From: an uncultured Clostridia bacterium
Lineage (GTDB): Bacteria > Bacillota > Clostridia > Christensenellales > CAG-314
Assembly: GCA_944364615.1 (NCBI GenBank)
Contig: CALVWF010000002.1
Span: 62,001-126,000 of the forward strand
Reading direction: 5' to 3'
DNA length: 64,000 bases
In this document: positions 1 through 6,857 of the stretch, piece after piece
Layout: every line of letters begins with the position of its first letter
Numbering within the stretch: the first letter of the stretch is position 1
Made by a program: the position numbers and the translations under genes
The notes under the pieces: model-generated
Told to the model about the DNA's origin: nothing
The model's database searches: none
The model's input: the letters and a program-made list of their open reading frames with translations, nothing else

Positions 1-1
1 C

Positions 2-235
2 GACGACGGAACGGGCGAAGAGCGAATCATTTTGAGCGGTATTCATCCCTACTACGAACCCGAACAACTTGTGGGCAAGACATGTATTGCCATCACCAAT
101 TTGCCGCCCAGACCCATGATGGGTATAAATTCCTGCGGCATGCTTATTTCCGCCGTGCACACGGAAGAGGGCGAACTGAAACTGCATCTTTTAATGGTGG
201 ACGATCATATTCCTGCCGGTGCAAAGTTGTGCTGA
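2..235 (+). CDS. metG: Methionyl-tRNA synthetase, C-terminal tRNA-binding domain (partial, 5' end outside window)
   Basis: The frame is open from the window edge and ends at a TGA, giving 77 residues. The text SGIHPYYEPEQLVGK followed by ITNLPPRPMMGI and SCGMLISA matches the EMAPII/Trbp111-type OB-fold that closes many bacterial methionyl-tRNA synthetases (usual form SGIxxYYxPExLVGK and GxxSxGMxLAA). The domain raises tRNA affinity of the dimeric enzyme in the cytoplasm. The catalytic core is not in the window, so a free-standing tRNA-binding protein of the CsaA/Trbp111 type cannot be fully excluded, but the sequence is closer to the synthetase tail. A hairpin terminator follows about 80 bases downstream. 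Confidence 0.8.
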   Translation, partial: DDGTGEERIILSGIHPYYEPEQLVGKTCIAITNLPPRPMMGINSCGMLISAVHTEEGELKLHLLMVDDHIPAGAKLC

Positions 236-315
236 CAATTTAAAAACAATTTCCGTTTGCCTCCAAGTACCATTTTCGGTGCGGTAAGGCACAGAATAAG
301 TTTAATATTTTAAAG

Positions 316-356
316 ACAAACGGGCATTTCCTTTTCGGGAACTGTCCGTTTTTTTG
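316..356 (+). terminator. Rho-independent terminator after metG
   Basis: AAACGGGCA (318-326) pairs with TGTCCGTTT (343-351) with one G-U pair, followed by a run of seven T. Confidence 0.8.
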
Positions 357-459
357 TGGGAAATCAGTATATTCTGACGCGTATCTGTATAAATTTTCCG
401 ATGAGGATTGCCCGTTTGGGCATTTTAAGTGACTGTTTTATACAATTTAGTCAAATCTG

Positions 460-488
460 TTGCAATTTACGACATTTTTAAGTATTCT
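460..488 (+). promoter_or_regulatory. Putative sigma-A promoter for the nucleotidase operon
   Basis: TTGCAA (460-465), 17-base spacer, TATTCT (483-488). The -10 is imperfect, so this is tentative. It would place the start of transcription about 55 bases before the gene. Confidence 0.4.
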
Positions 489-549
489 ATAAGCAAGACA
501 GCGTAACATGGAATAAACATCATTGTCTGTCTGCAATACGGAGGTAAAC

Positions 550-1122
550 ATGTACAAGTTTTTCGCCTATTTAAACAGGATGAAGTATATCAACCGTTGG
601 AGTCTGATGCGCAGCGTTGATACGGAAAATATAATGGAACACAGTCAGCACGTCGCGGTTGTAGCGCATGCCCTTGCAACTATAGGAAATGTTTATTTCG
701 GCAAAAATCTTGACTGCAACAGTATAGCGGTAAAGGCGTTACTTCACGAAACTTCGGAAGTGCTGACGGGAGATCTGCCGACGCCCATCAAGTATTTTAA
801 CAGCGATATACGCACGGCTTATAAACATCTCGAAAAAATTTCCAACGACAAGTTGCTGACGCATCTTCCCGAACAAATGGCAAAGGAGTACGAACCTTTG
901 CTCAACGACGACAGCAGTGAAGAACACAGGTTTGTAAAGTACGCCGACAAGATTTGCGCATACATAAAGTGCGTGGAAGAAGTGCGTATGGGCAATGCGG
1001 AATTCATTAAGGCCAAGAAAACGATTTACGACGAAATAAAGGCTTACGACAGCGACGAAGTCAGATTTTTTATGGACAACTTTATGGGCGCATATCAGTT
1101 GAGCCTTGACGAGTTGGACTGA
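550..1122 (+). CDS. HD-domain 5'-deoxynucleotidase, YfbR family
   Basis: The 190-residue protein has the YfbR layout: NRW near residue 15, EHS with metal-ligand His31, then LHETSEVLTGDLPTPIK (65-81) and KYADK near residue 135. YfbR enzymes dephosphorylate deoxynucleoside 5'-monophosphates in the cytoplasm and help balance dNTP pools. I chose the ATG at 550 because GGAGG lies 6-8 bases before it; an in-frame ATG 27 bases upstream has no ribosome site. One oddity is that the HD doublet that names the family reads His66-Glu67. The gene ends one base before the ATG of the next gene, so the two are almost certainly co-transcribed with the S41 protease gene. Confidence 0.85.
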   Translation: MYKFFAYLNRMKYINRWSLMRSVDTENIMEHSQHVAVVAHALATIGNVYFGKNLDCNSIAVKALLHETSEVLTGDLPTPIKYFNSDIRTAYKHLEKISNDKLLTHLPEQMAKEYEPLLNDDSSEEHRFVKYADKICAYIKCVEEVRMGNAEFIKAKKTIYDEIKAYDSDEVRFFMDNFMGAYQLSLDELD

Positions 1123-1123
1123 C

Positions 1124-1825
1124 ATGCAGGCGATAATCTTTGACAAAACGGTGTTCCGTTACCCTTACACCGACTACGACGTTATAGAAGGTCTGGAAAT
1201 GTCTGTGCCTTGCGGCAAGTGGACGGATGTTTTAATTGACGAACAAAGCGGTAAAACTACTTTGTGCAAGTTGCTTATGGGGCTTATTAAACCGAACAAA
1301 GGCAACATATTCTATTACGGACAGGATATTTCGCAGTTGTCATTGCAACAGCGCAACATTTTGTATCTGGGCAGACAGGACATGCTGATTGGCGGAAGGA
1401 ACGTTTTGTACAATGTGGCGTATCCTTTGAAAGTACGCAAAGTCAGACGCAGACAGCGCATTGAAATAGCCACCGAATGTCTGAACAAATGCGGTTTGGA
1501 ACAGTACGCCTGCATGAGGACGCAGGATCTGGACGACAGCGTCAAATGTGCGGTTGCTGTCTGTCGCGCTCTTACGAGAAGGGTGGACACCGTATTGTGC
1601 GACGACTTTTTCGACAGAAAAAGCGACAAGGCATTACAGTTGTTGAAAGACAACTTTTTTAATACCACGTTGGTCAATTTTACATCGCGGATTGACTGTT
1701 GCGTGGGACAACAGACCATACTTATAAAGGACGGCAAGGTAGTTGCTAATGGGGACAGACAGGAGATAGCACGCAAACTTGACGGAATTTTGTGGTTGGC
1801 CAAGGAGGTAAAAAATGAATTATAA
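1124..1825 (+). CDS. Degenerate ABC-type ATPase-like protein (possible FtsE relic)
   Basis: The 233-residue protein has the general order of an ABC ATPase: a P-loop remnant QSGKTTL (41-47), GLIKPNKGNIFYYGQDIS, a Q-loop-like GRQDMLIGG, NVLYNVAYPL, a Walker B-like VLCDD (157-161), and a closing LIKDGKVVANG. Key residues are missing: the P-loop lacks two of its glycines, the LSGGQ signature reads LDDSVK, the Walker B Glu is Asp, and the switch His is absent (FTSRID). ATP hydrolysis is therefore doubtful. The next gene is an S41 protease, a usual neighbour of ftsE-ftsX in Bacillota, so an FtsE-derived protein that lost FtsX is one reading (inference). It overlaps the protease gene by 11 bases. 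An in-frame TTG at 1106 is an alternative start. Confidence 0.6.
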   Translation: MQAIIFDKTVFRYPYTDYDVIEGLEMSVPCGKWTDVLIDEQSGKTTLCKLLMGLIKPNKGNIFYYGQDISQLSLQQRNILYLGRQDMLIGGRNVLYNVAYPLKVRKVRRRQRIEIATECLNKCGLEQYACMRTQDLDDSVKCAVAVCRALTRRVDTVLCDDFFDRKSDKALQLLKDNFFNTTLVNFTSRIDCCVGQQTILIKDGKVVANGDRQEIARKLDGILWLAKEVKNEL

Positions 1826-3377
1826 CAAAGACGACGATTTTTTCGGTCAGGAACTGGAAAAACGTCAGGAAGAACAGCGCAAGGCAGCGCAGAACGGTGA
1901 GGGCGAGGCCGGTCAGAGCAATACTAAACCGGCTGACAATTTTTATCAGGCAGTGCCACAGTGGGACGACAGCAAACCGCCCCGTAAGACGTCAAGCGGT
2001 CTTACCATCGCATTGCTGTGTATCGGGCTTGTTATAGTTTTTGCTCTGGGAATAGTCATAGGCGGACTGTTCAAGGGCAACAACGGCGCAATGCTTAACG
2101 ACGTTTTAGAATACGTAAGGTATTACTACTACAAGGATCTTACCGACGAGCAGTGGGAACAGGCTCTTGCAAGCGGCGGAACGGGAATACTGAACGGTCT
2201 GGGAGATCCGTACGGACGTCTGCTCACTCCTCAGGAATATTACGACTTGTTGTATCCCGTTGCGGAAACCGTTACGGGGCCGAGTTACGGCTTTTCCTTC
2301 CAGTTGGTTGAAGGACTGGGAATATACGTATACGAAACGGTAACGGACAGCAACGCTTACGGGCAGTTAAAACAGGGCGATCTTATAGTACAGTTGTCCG
2401 ATCTTGTAAATCAGTACGGCGTTCCCGTAAAATACAGCGACGGCACAACAGTCACAGTTGTCAACACAAACGACATTACGACGTCCGAACTTACCTACAT
2501 CGTGGGGCAGTCCAATCAGATGACCGCTAAAGTCGTTTCCGATCAGGACATAAAGCAAATAACGCTTACCCGCCATGAGATAAAGGAAAACAATTACCGC
2601 TTTGTGGAATTCTATCTGGATACGGGCAGTCAAAAGTACGCAAACGTGTCGCTTACGAATGCCGACGGCTGTCTGTACAACACCATGGAACTGCGCAGTC
2701 TCGACCAACTGGGAACAAACGTCGGCTACATCCGTCTGAAGGAATTTTCCGAAACTGCCGCAACCGAATTCAAAACCGTTCTTCAAGAAATGAAGTTGAG
2801 GGCGGGCAACGATTTGCGCCTCATCGTAGACCTTAAAGGCAACCCCGGCGGTTCTGTGGACATTGCCGTTTCAATAGCGTCTATGCTTGCGCATGAAAGA
2901 AATCTGCCCGAAACGGTTGTCAGCGAAAAACGCCTTGTGGCGGACAACGGATTGCGCATCACCAATCTCGTAGGAAAGGTAATTGCCGAGGACTACTATT
3001 CGCCGTCGCAATACAGCGAATTTTTCTCCGCAGATCAGGGTATGATTGTGGTGTGGACGGACGGAAACAGTGCAAGTGCCAGCGAAATGCTGACGGGAGT
3101 GCTTACGGACTACCGTACGGCAGTGCAGATGGGAACACAGACCTACGGAAAGGGTATTGCGCAGTCGGCAATAGAATTGCCGTATAGCGGCGAAGTAGTG
3201 ACCAATGAGGGAGTGAAGACGGAAGGTTCGTGGGCATTGTATTTTACGATTGCTTCTTACTACTCTCCTTTGGGAAACAACATTCACGGCGTAGGTTATA
3301 CACCCGAAACGCAGTACAACAACCTTACCGAATACAGTCAACTCGTAAATGCGACAAACACCTATTTCGGAAGATAG
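1815..3377 (+). CDS. Membrane-anchored S41-family (CtpA/CtpB-like) carboxy-terminal processing protease
   Basis: This 520-residue protein has a polar cytoplasmic N-terminus of about 60 residues, one transmembrane helix (62-85) and an extracellular protease. The S41 Ser-Lys dyad is visible as GNSASASEM (Ser421 the likely nucleophile) and TYGKG (Lys446), with the usual 25-residue spacing. A weak PDZ-like region lies near 120-220, followed by an insertion before the catalytic domain. Such proteases cleave C-terminal segments of exported proteins, for example cell-wall hydrolases or sporulation signalling proteins. The start is supported by AAGGAGG eight bases upstream. The long charged N-terminus is unusual for CtpA, which normally begins with a signal anchor. 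Confidence 0.85.
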   Translation: MNYNKDDDFFGQELEKRQEEQRKAAQNGEGEAGQSNTKPADNFYQAVPQWDDSKPPRKTSSGLTIALLCIGLVIVFALGIVIGGLFKGNNGAMLNDVLEYVRYYYYKDLTDEQWEQALASGGTGILNGLGDPYGRLLTPQEYYDLLYPVAETVTGPSYGFSFQLVEGLGIYVYETVTDSNAYGQLKQGDLIVQLSDLVNQYGVPVKYSDGTTVTVVNTNDITTSELTYIVGQSNQMTAKVVSDQDIKQITLTRHEIKENNYRFVEFYLDTGSQKYANVSLTNADGCLYNTMELRSLDQLGTNVGYIRLKEFSETAATEFKTVLQEMKLRAGNDLRLIVDLKGNPGGSVDIAVSIASMLAHERNLPETVVSEKRLVADNGLRITNLVGKVIAEDYYSPSQYSEFFSADQGMIVVWTDGNSASASEMLTGVLTDYRTAVQMGTQTYGKGIAQSAIELPYSGEVVTNEGVKTEGSWALYFTIASYYSPLGNNIHGVGYTPETQYNNLTEYSQLVNATNTYFGR

Positions 3378-3437
3378 ACAATGCGTCGCATATATGTCGG
3401 AGAGCCTGAAAAAGGTAGAAGAAATATCTGACCGAAC

Positions 3438-3471
3438 AAAAAAACGTCCTATGACAAGGACGTTTTTTTTG
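3438..3471 (+). terminator. Terminator after the S41 protease operon
   Basis: AAAACGTCCT pairs perfectly with AGGACGTTTT around a short loop, followed by eight T. Confidence 0.85.
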
Positions 3472-3531
3472 AGGTAATGCAAATCGCACGCAGTGCCTTA
3501 CGGACGGCGTATGTATAAGACATTTAAATCG

Positions 3532-3891
3532 TCACAACTTTACAAGTTGTTCCACGAGGTCGTTTAGCCGTTGCCGTTGTTCGGAATTGAGCAAGGGAGT
3601 TATACGCTTTGCGAACGCTCTCAGTTGATCGTTTGTCAGTTGTCCCTTTGCCTTTTGCTCCAATACGTTGGACAAAATGTCTTTTACAAGTTGACTTTCC
3701 CCTTCGCGTTGGTATTTGGCGGCAAGTGTTTTCATTTCTTCCAACCGTTGTTCGTATGGCTGTTGTTGCGCGTCGGTACGCGGTTGTGCGTTCTGTTGCG
3801 ACGCCGTTTGCTGTTGCTGTTGTTTCGTTTGCTGTTGCGAATCGATGTTTCGCTGATTTAAAAAAATATTGCGTGGATCGTTGTCGTGCAT
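3532..3891 (-). CDS. Small Gln-rich protein, function unknown
   Basis: I do not recognise this 119-residue protein. Residues 13-50 are very rich in Gln (short runs of Q with T, A and N) and likely disordered. The C-terminal half is charged and helical, with TPLLNSEQRQRLNDLVEQLVKL at its end. It has no signal peptide or membrane helix, so it should be cytoplasmic. AAGGAG sits ten bases before the ATG. It is divergent from the gene at 3980, with a 15-bp inverted repeat between them, which suggests the two are regulated together. A spore-associated or phase-separating role would be a guess. Confidence 0.6.
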   Translation of the reverse strand: MHDNDPRNIFLNQRNIDSQQQTKQQQQQTASQQNAQPRTDAQQQPYEQRLEEMKTLAAKYQREGESQLVKDILSNVLEQKAKGQLTNDQLRAFAKRITPLLNSEQRQRLNDLVEQLVKL

Positions 3892-3946
3892 ACTCTTGTT
3901 CTCCTTGTAAAATTGTTATACACTATTAAGTATATGACGGCATATA

Positions 3947-3961
3947 ATGTAATGATTACAT
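3947..3961. promoter_or_regulatory. Inverted repeat in the divergent promoter region
   Basis: ATGTAATGATTACAT is a perfect 15-base inverted repeat around a central G. It directly follows a TATAAT (3943-3948) and precedes the ribosome site of the rightward gene, a position suited to an operator. Confidence 0.45.
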
Positions 3962-3979
3962 CAATTAAGGAGGCAATCT

Positions 3980-4417
3980 GTGAATCTCGGTACCGTTGCG
4001 CTGTTGCTGGTGGGAATGTATCTGCTGTCGGGAAATAACAAGAAACAGTCGCCCGACATGTCCGATCTCGGCAGTTTGCTGAACGATGACGCACGCTCGG
4101 TAATGGATTCGGTGGGAAAGTTGAGCAATCCTTCCGCAACGAAGGAGGAGCGAACGGGCGCGTTGTTGCAAATGGTAACAAATCCTGCGGTAATGGGACT
4201 TGCGGAAAAATTTTTCGGCGGAAGTAAATCCTCTCAGGAAAAACAACAGGAAAAAAACGACGAAGACATCAATTCGGAAGGATACAATCTCGGACAATAC
4301 TCGCAGGAGTCGAGGGAATTTTTCCGTCCCGTTGAAAACGTGGCGGGCAAGGAAGTTGCGCACAAACTGTACAGCCTTTACGACAATCGCTATCCAAGAC
4401 GCAACAACAAGAAATAG
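3980..4417 (+). CDS. Small protein with N-terminal hydrophobic segment, function unknown
   Basis: The 145-residue product starts with a short hydrophobic stretch (about residues 3-17, ending LLSGNN) that could be a weak membrane anchor. A charged, Gln/Glu/Lys-rich middle follows (KSSQEKQQEKNDED), and the tail is basic (RYPRRNNKK). The start is a GTG, chosen because GGAGG lies at 3969-3973. I see no known domain. It is divergent from the Gln-rich gene at 3891 and ends just before a strong terminator. Both proteins are small, low in complexity and apparently paired, so a shared process is likely, but its nature is not visible. Confidence 0.6.
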   Translation: MNLGTVALLLVGMYLLSGNNKKQSPDMSDLGSLLNDDARSVMDSVGKLSNPSATKEERTGALLQMVTNPAVMGLAEKFFGGSKSSQEKQQEKNDEDINSEGYNLGQYSQESREFFRPVENVAGKEVAHKLYSLYDNRYPRRNNKK

Positions 4418-4427
4418 TGTACATACA

Positions 4428-4457
4428 AACAGGGCGTTTTTCGCCCTGTTTTTTTTG
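4428..4457 (+). terminator. Terminator after the 3980 gene
   Basis: AACAGGGCG pairs perfectly with CGCCCTGTT and is followed by a run of eight T. Confidence 0.9.
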
Positions 4458-4557
4458 TCCTTTTTGCCGTGCTTTCGTTGCACGCGCAATTTGATGTTGA
4501 TTATTGTTTTTTTTACTGTTTCGGAAACCTGTCCCTCTGAGCGTTTCCAAACAGGTG

Positions 4558-4594
4558 CGCAAAAAGTTTAAATGTCTGATTTTGTGGACATTTG
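4558..4594 (-). terminator. Weak terminator for the cysteine desulfurase gene
   Basis: On the minus strand AAATGTC pairs with GACATTT and a five-T run follows a few bases later. The stem is short, so this is only a candidate. Confidence 0.4.
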
Positions 4595-4598
4595 CGCT

Positions 4599-5729
4599 TT
4601 ACAGCGTTTTTGCAAGATACTGCACGCAGTTTAAAAATCTGTACACCTGCTCGGATGTGGTGTCGCAGGCAATACTTGCTCTTACCGCTCCCGTATCGTA
4701 GGTGTTAAGCCATTTGTGCATCAAAGGAGCGCAATGCAATCCGCTGCGTGTGACAATGTCGAACTTTTCCGCAAGTGCATCGCCCACAACCGTGGAATCC
4801 TGCCCTTTGATATTGAAACAGGCTATTCCGCTTTCGTTGTAATCGGAATAGACTTCTACGTTTGCAATAGCGTTAAGTCCGTCGGTCATTATTCTGTTCA
4901 ATTCGCCCATCTTTTCACGAGTTTGTTTGCGTTCGGACACCCACCAGTCTATTGCCGCCTGCAAAGCCATTATCGCAGGACAGGGCAACGTGCCTGCTTC
5001 AAGGCTTTCGGGCAGTGTTTCCGGTTGCGTCAAAAGGTGACTGTCGGTGCCTGTTCCTCCCAGTATCAAAGGACGTGGTATTGCTGTTTTGTCAAATACA
5101 AGCACACCCAGTCCCTGTATGCCGTGCAATCCCTTGTGCGCGGGAAATGCTGCTGCGTTTATTCCCTGTTTAGTCATATCCGTTAAAATATATCCCGCCG
5201 ACTGAGCGCAGTCCGCTACAAATACGATTTCTTTGTTTTGCAGTACTTCTCCAAGTTTTTTCAGATCCTGCGCTTTGCCGGTAACGTTGGAAACGTGAGA
5301 AAACACCGCCATATAAGTGTCGGGGCGTAATGCTCTGTAAAGGGCGTCCTGAGTTATTTCCCCATGACTGTCGGGCTGAATCAGTGTAACTTCGGCAAGT
5401 TTCAGACGTTGCAACTGCATCAACGGGCGCAGTACGGAGTTGTGTTCCGTTACGGAAGAAATTATGTGTCCTTTTTTCCGTACGTTTCCCATTATTGCGA
5501 GATTGAGGGCGGAAGTGCAGTTGAGACTGAACGCCGTGTGCATTTCGCTGTCATTGTTGAACAGCGCGCTTATTTTACTGCGTGTGCTTAATATCTGCTG
5601 TTGCAGTTCGAGTGCTTTGCGATGTCCGCTTCGGTTGGGATTGTACGCTTCCGTAATTGCTTTTACCGTTGCGTCCACTACGCATTGCGGTTTGTAATGA
5701 GTTGTCGCCGCATTGTCAAGATAAATCAT
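4599..5729 (-). CDS. Cysteine desulfurase family protein (class V aminotransferase, TIGR01977-like)
   Basis: The 376-residue protein opens with IYLDNAATT, the standard start of NifS/CsdA-like desulfurases. It carries His96 (TEHNS), Asp173 (VADCAQSAG), PLP-binding Lys199 (AHKGLHG) and a persulfide Cys333 in SGLHCAP. HKGLHGxQGLGVL is typical of the group often annotated as cysteine desulfurase family protein next to DUF3343 and other Se/S-handling genes. The expected reaction is release of sulfur from cysteine (or selenium from selenocysteine) as an enzyme-bound persulfide. GAGGAGG precedes the ATG. It is divergent from the DUF3343 gene at 5832, which supports a sulfur or selenium carrier partnership. 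It is not the iscS of a standard isc/suf cluster, as no scaffold gene lies nearby. Confidence 0.85.
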   Translation of the reverse strand: MIYLDNAATTHYKPQCVVDATVKAITEAYNPNRSGHRKALELQQQILSTRSKISALFNNDSEMHTAFSLNCTSALNLAIMGNVRKKGHIISSVTEHNSVLRPLMQLQRLKLAEVTLIQPDSHGEITQDALYRALRPDTYMAVFSHVSNVTGKAQDLKKLGEVLQNKEIVFVADCAQSAGYILTDMTKQGINAAAFPAHKGLHGIQGLGVLVFDKTAIPRPLILGGTGTDSHLLTQPETLPESLEAGTLPCPAIMALQAAIDWWVSERKQTREKMGELNRIMTDGLNAIANVEVYSDYNESGIACFNIKGQDSTVVGDALAEKFDIVTRSGLHCAPLMHKWLNTYDTGAVRASIACDTTSEQVYRFLNCVQYLAKTL

Positions 5730-5761
5730 TTTTCCTCCTCACACATATTGTGCGTTTCAAA

Positions 5762-5777
5762 CATACAATATTGTATG
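5762..5777. promoter_or_regulatory. 16-bp perfect palindrome between the desulfurase and DUF3343 genes
   Basis: CATACAATATTGTATG is self-complementary over 16 bases and sits in the middle of the 102-base divergent intergenic region. It presents TACAAT, a plausible -10 box, on both strands. It is a good candidate operator for both genes, though no regulator is identified. Confidence 0.55.
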
Positions 5778-5831
5778 ACATCGGGTGCTGTCAGTATCAC
5801 TGTTGCCCTATACATATAGGAGGTGGGATTT

Positions 5832-6083
5832 ATGGATTGTGTGATTGCTGTTTACAGATCCCGCAACGTGGCATTACGTGTGTACAGTCGGCTGGAAGCG
5901 TTGGGAGTTACCTGTTCGGTTATTTCCACCCCGAGGTCTGCCAACGTAGGGTGCGGTTTGTCTGTAAAGTTTTCCGCAAACGATTTGGGTATACTTGCAG
6001 ACAGACTCAGGTGCGTGGAAACTTTTGTCGGATTTTTCCGAGTGGTGGGAATAGGCGGAAAAACAGTTGTAACAAGGCTGTAA
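5832..6083 (+). CDS. DUF3343 family protein (putative Se/S carrier-like)
   Basis: The 83-residue protein begins DCVIAVYRSRNVALRV and contains VISTPRSANVGCGLSVKF, the DUF3343 pattern of a thioredoxin-fold-like small protein with a Cys in a GCG context. Family members lie beside cysteine desulfurases and selenium genes and are proposed to carry sulfur or selenium; the role is not proven. I chose the ATG at 5832, six bases after TAGGAGG, over an in-frame GTG at 5823 that overlaps the ribosome site. The divergent desulfurase gene is the natural partner. A new promoter for nth follows just after its stop. Confidence 0.75.
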   Translation: MDCVIAVYRSRNVALRVYSRLEALGVTCSVISTPRSANVGCGLSVKFSANDLGILADRLRCVETFVGFFRVVGIGGKTVVTRL

Positions 6084-6099
6084 AATAGTGTAAAACGTA

Positions 6100-6128
6100 T
6101 TGAAATATTAACTGCTTTGGTGTATAAT
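6100..6128 (+). promoter_or_regulatory. Sigma-A promoter for nth
   Basis: TTGAAA (6100-6105), 17-base spacer, TATAAT (6123-6128). Transcription would start near 6135, leaving a leader of about 87 bases. Confidence 0.75.
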
Positions 6129-6221
6129 AAACATAATATAATACAATTACGGATTTTAAGTTTGAACTGTCGGCAAAGGGTAAAAAAATCTGATTTGTCC
6201 GACGGTGCGACACGGTTTTTT

Positions 6222-6857
6222 ATGGACGCAAAAGTACAGCAAACAATAGATATTCTTGCCGAAGAATTTCCCGAGCCGAAGAGTGAGTTGAATTTCAACT
6301 CACCCTTCGAACTGCTCGTCGCCGTAATTTTGTCCGCGCAGTGTACGGACAAGCGTGTAAACATCGTCACACCTAAATTGTTTGCCGTTGCGGACGACGC
6401 ATTCAGTATGTCGCAACTGGACCTGTCGGTAATCGAAGATATAATTCATCCCTGCGGTTTTTACCACAACAAGGCGCTGTTTATCAGCAATATGTCCAAG
6501 GATCTTGTAGAAAGATTCAACGGCGAGGTGCCGTCGGACATCGACAGTCTGCGCACTCTGGCGGGAGTGGGCAGAAAAACGGCAAACGTGGTTTATGCGG
6601 TAGGGTTCGGAGGACAAGCAATTGCCGTTGACACTCATGTTTTCAGAGTTGCCAACAGGCTGGGACTTGTTCACGCAAACAACGTCTACGACACGGAAAA
6701 ACAACTGATGAATGTCCTGCCCCATGACAAATGGTCCGATTGTCATCACTATTTGCTGTTACACGGACGGTATGTGTGCAAGGCACGCAATCCGCAGTGC
6801 GGCAAATGCCCTCTTACGCATCTTTGTGAATATTACGCTAAAGGAGAGGAAAATTGA
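6222..6857 (+). CDS. nth: Endonuclease III (DNA glycosylase/AP lyase)
   Basis: Starting at the ATG at 6222 the protein is 211 residues, the same length as E. coli Nth. The helix-hairpin-helix LAGVGRKT (113-120) carries catalytic Lys119, AVDTHV carries Asp137, and the iron-sulfur loop C-x6-C-x2-C-x5-C uses Cys186, 193, 196 and 202. The enzyme removes oxidised pyrimidines and cleaves the abasic strand in base-excision repair. No clear Shine-Dalgarno lies before this ATG; an in-frame TTG at 6195 is preceded by AAAGGG at too great a distance, so the start rests on family length. The stop overlaps the TTG start of the next gene (TTGA). Confidence 0.92.
   Translation: MDAKVQQTIDILAEEFPEPKSELNFNSPFELLVAVILSAQCTDKRVNIVTPKLFAVADDAFSMSQLDLSVIEDIIHPCGFYHNKALFISNMSKDLVERFNGEVPSDIDSLRTLAGVGRKTANVVYAVGFGGQAIAVDTHVFRVANRLGLVHANNVYDTEKQLMNVLPHDKWSDCHHYLLLHGRYVCKARNPQCGKCPLTHLCEYYAKGEEN

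Larger units (their letters stand above)
236..549. other. Intergenic region between metG and the nucleotidase operon
   Basis: This stretch of about 310 bases holds the metG terminator near 316-356 and a plausible sigma-A promoter near 460-488. I see no coding potential on either strand and no recognisable structured RNA in the rest. Confidence 0.6.
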
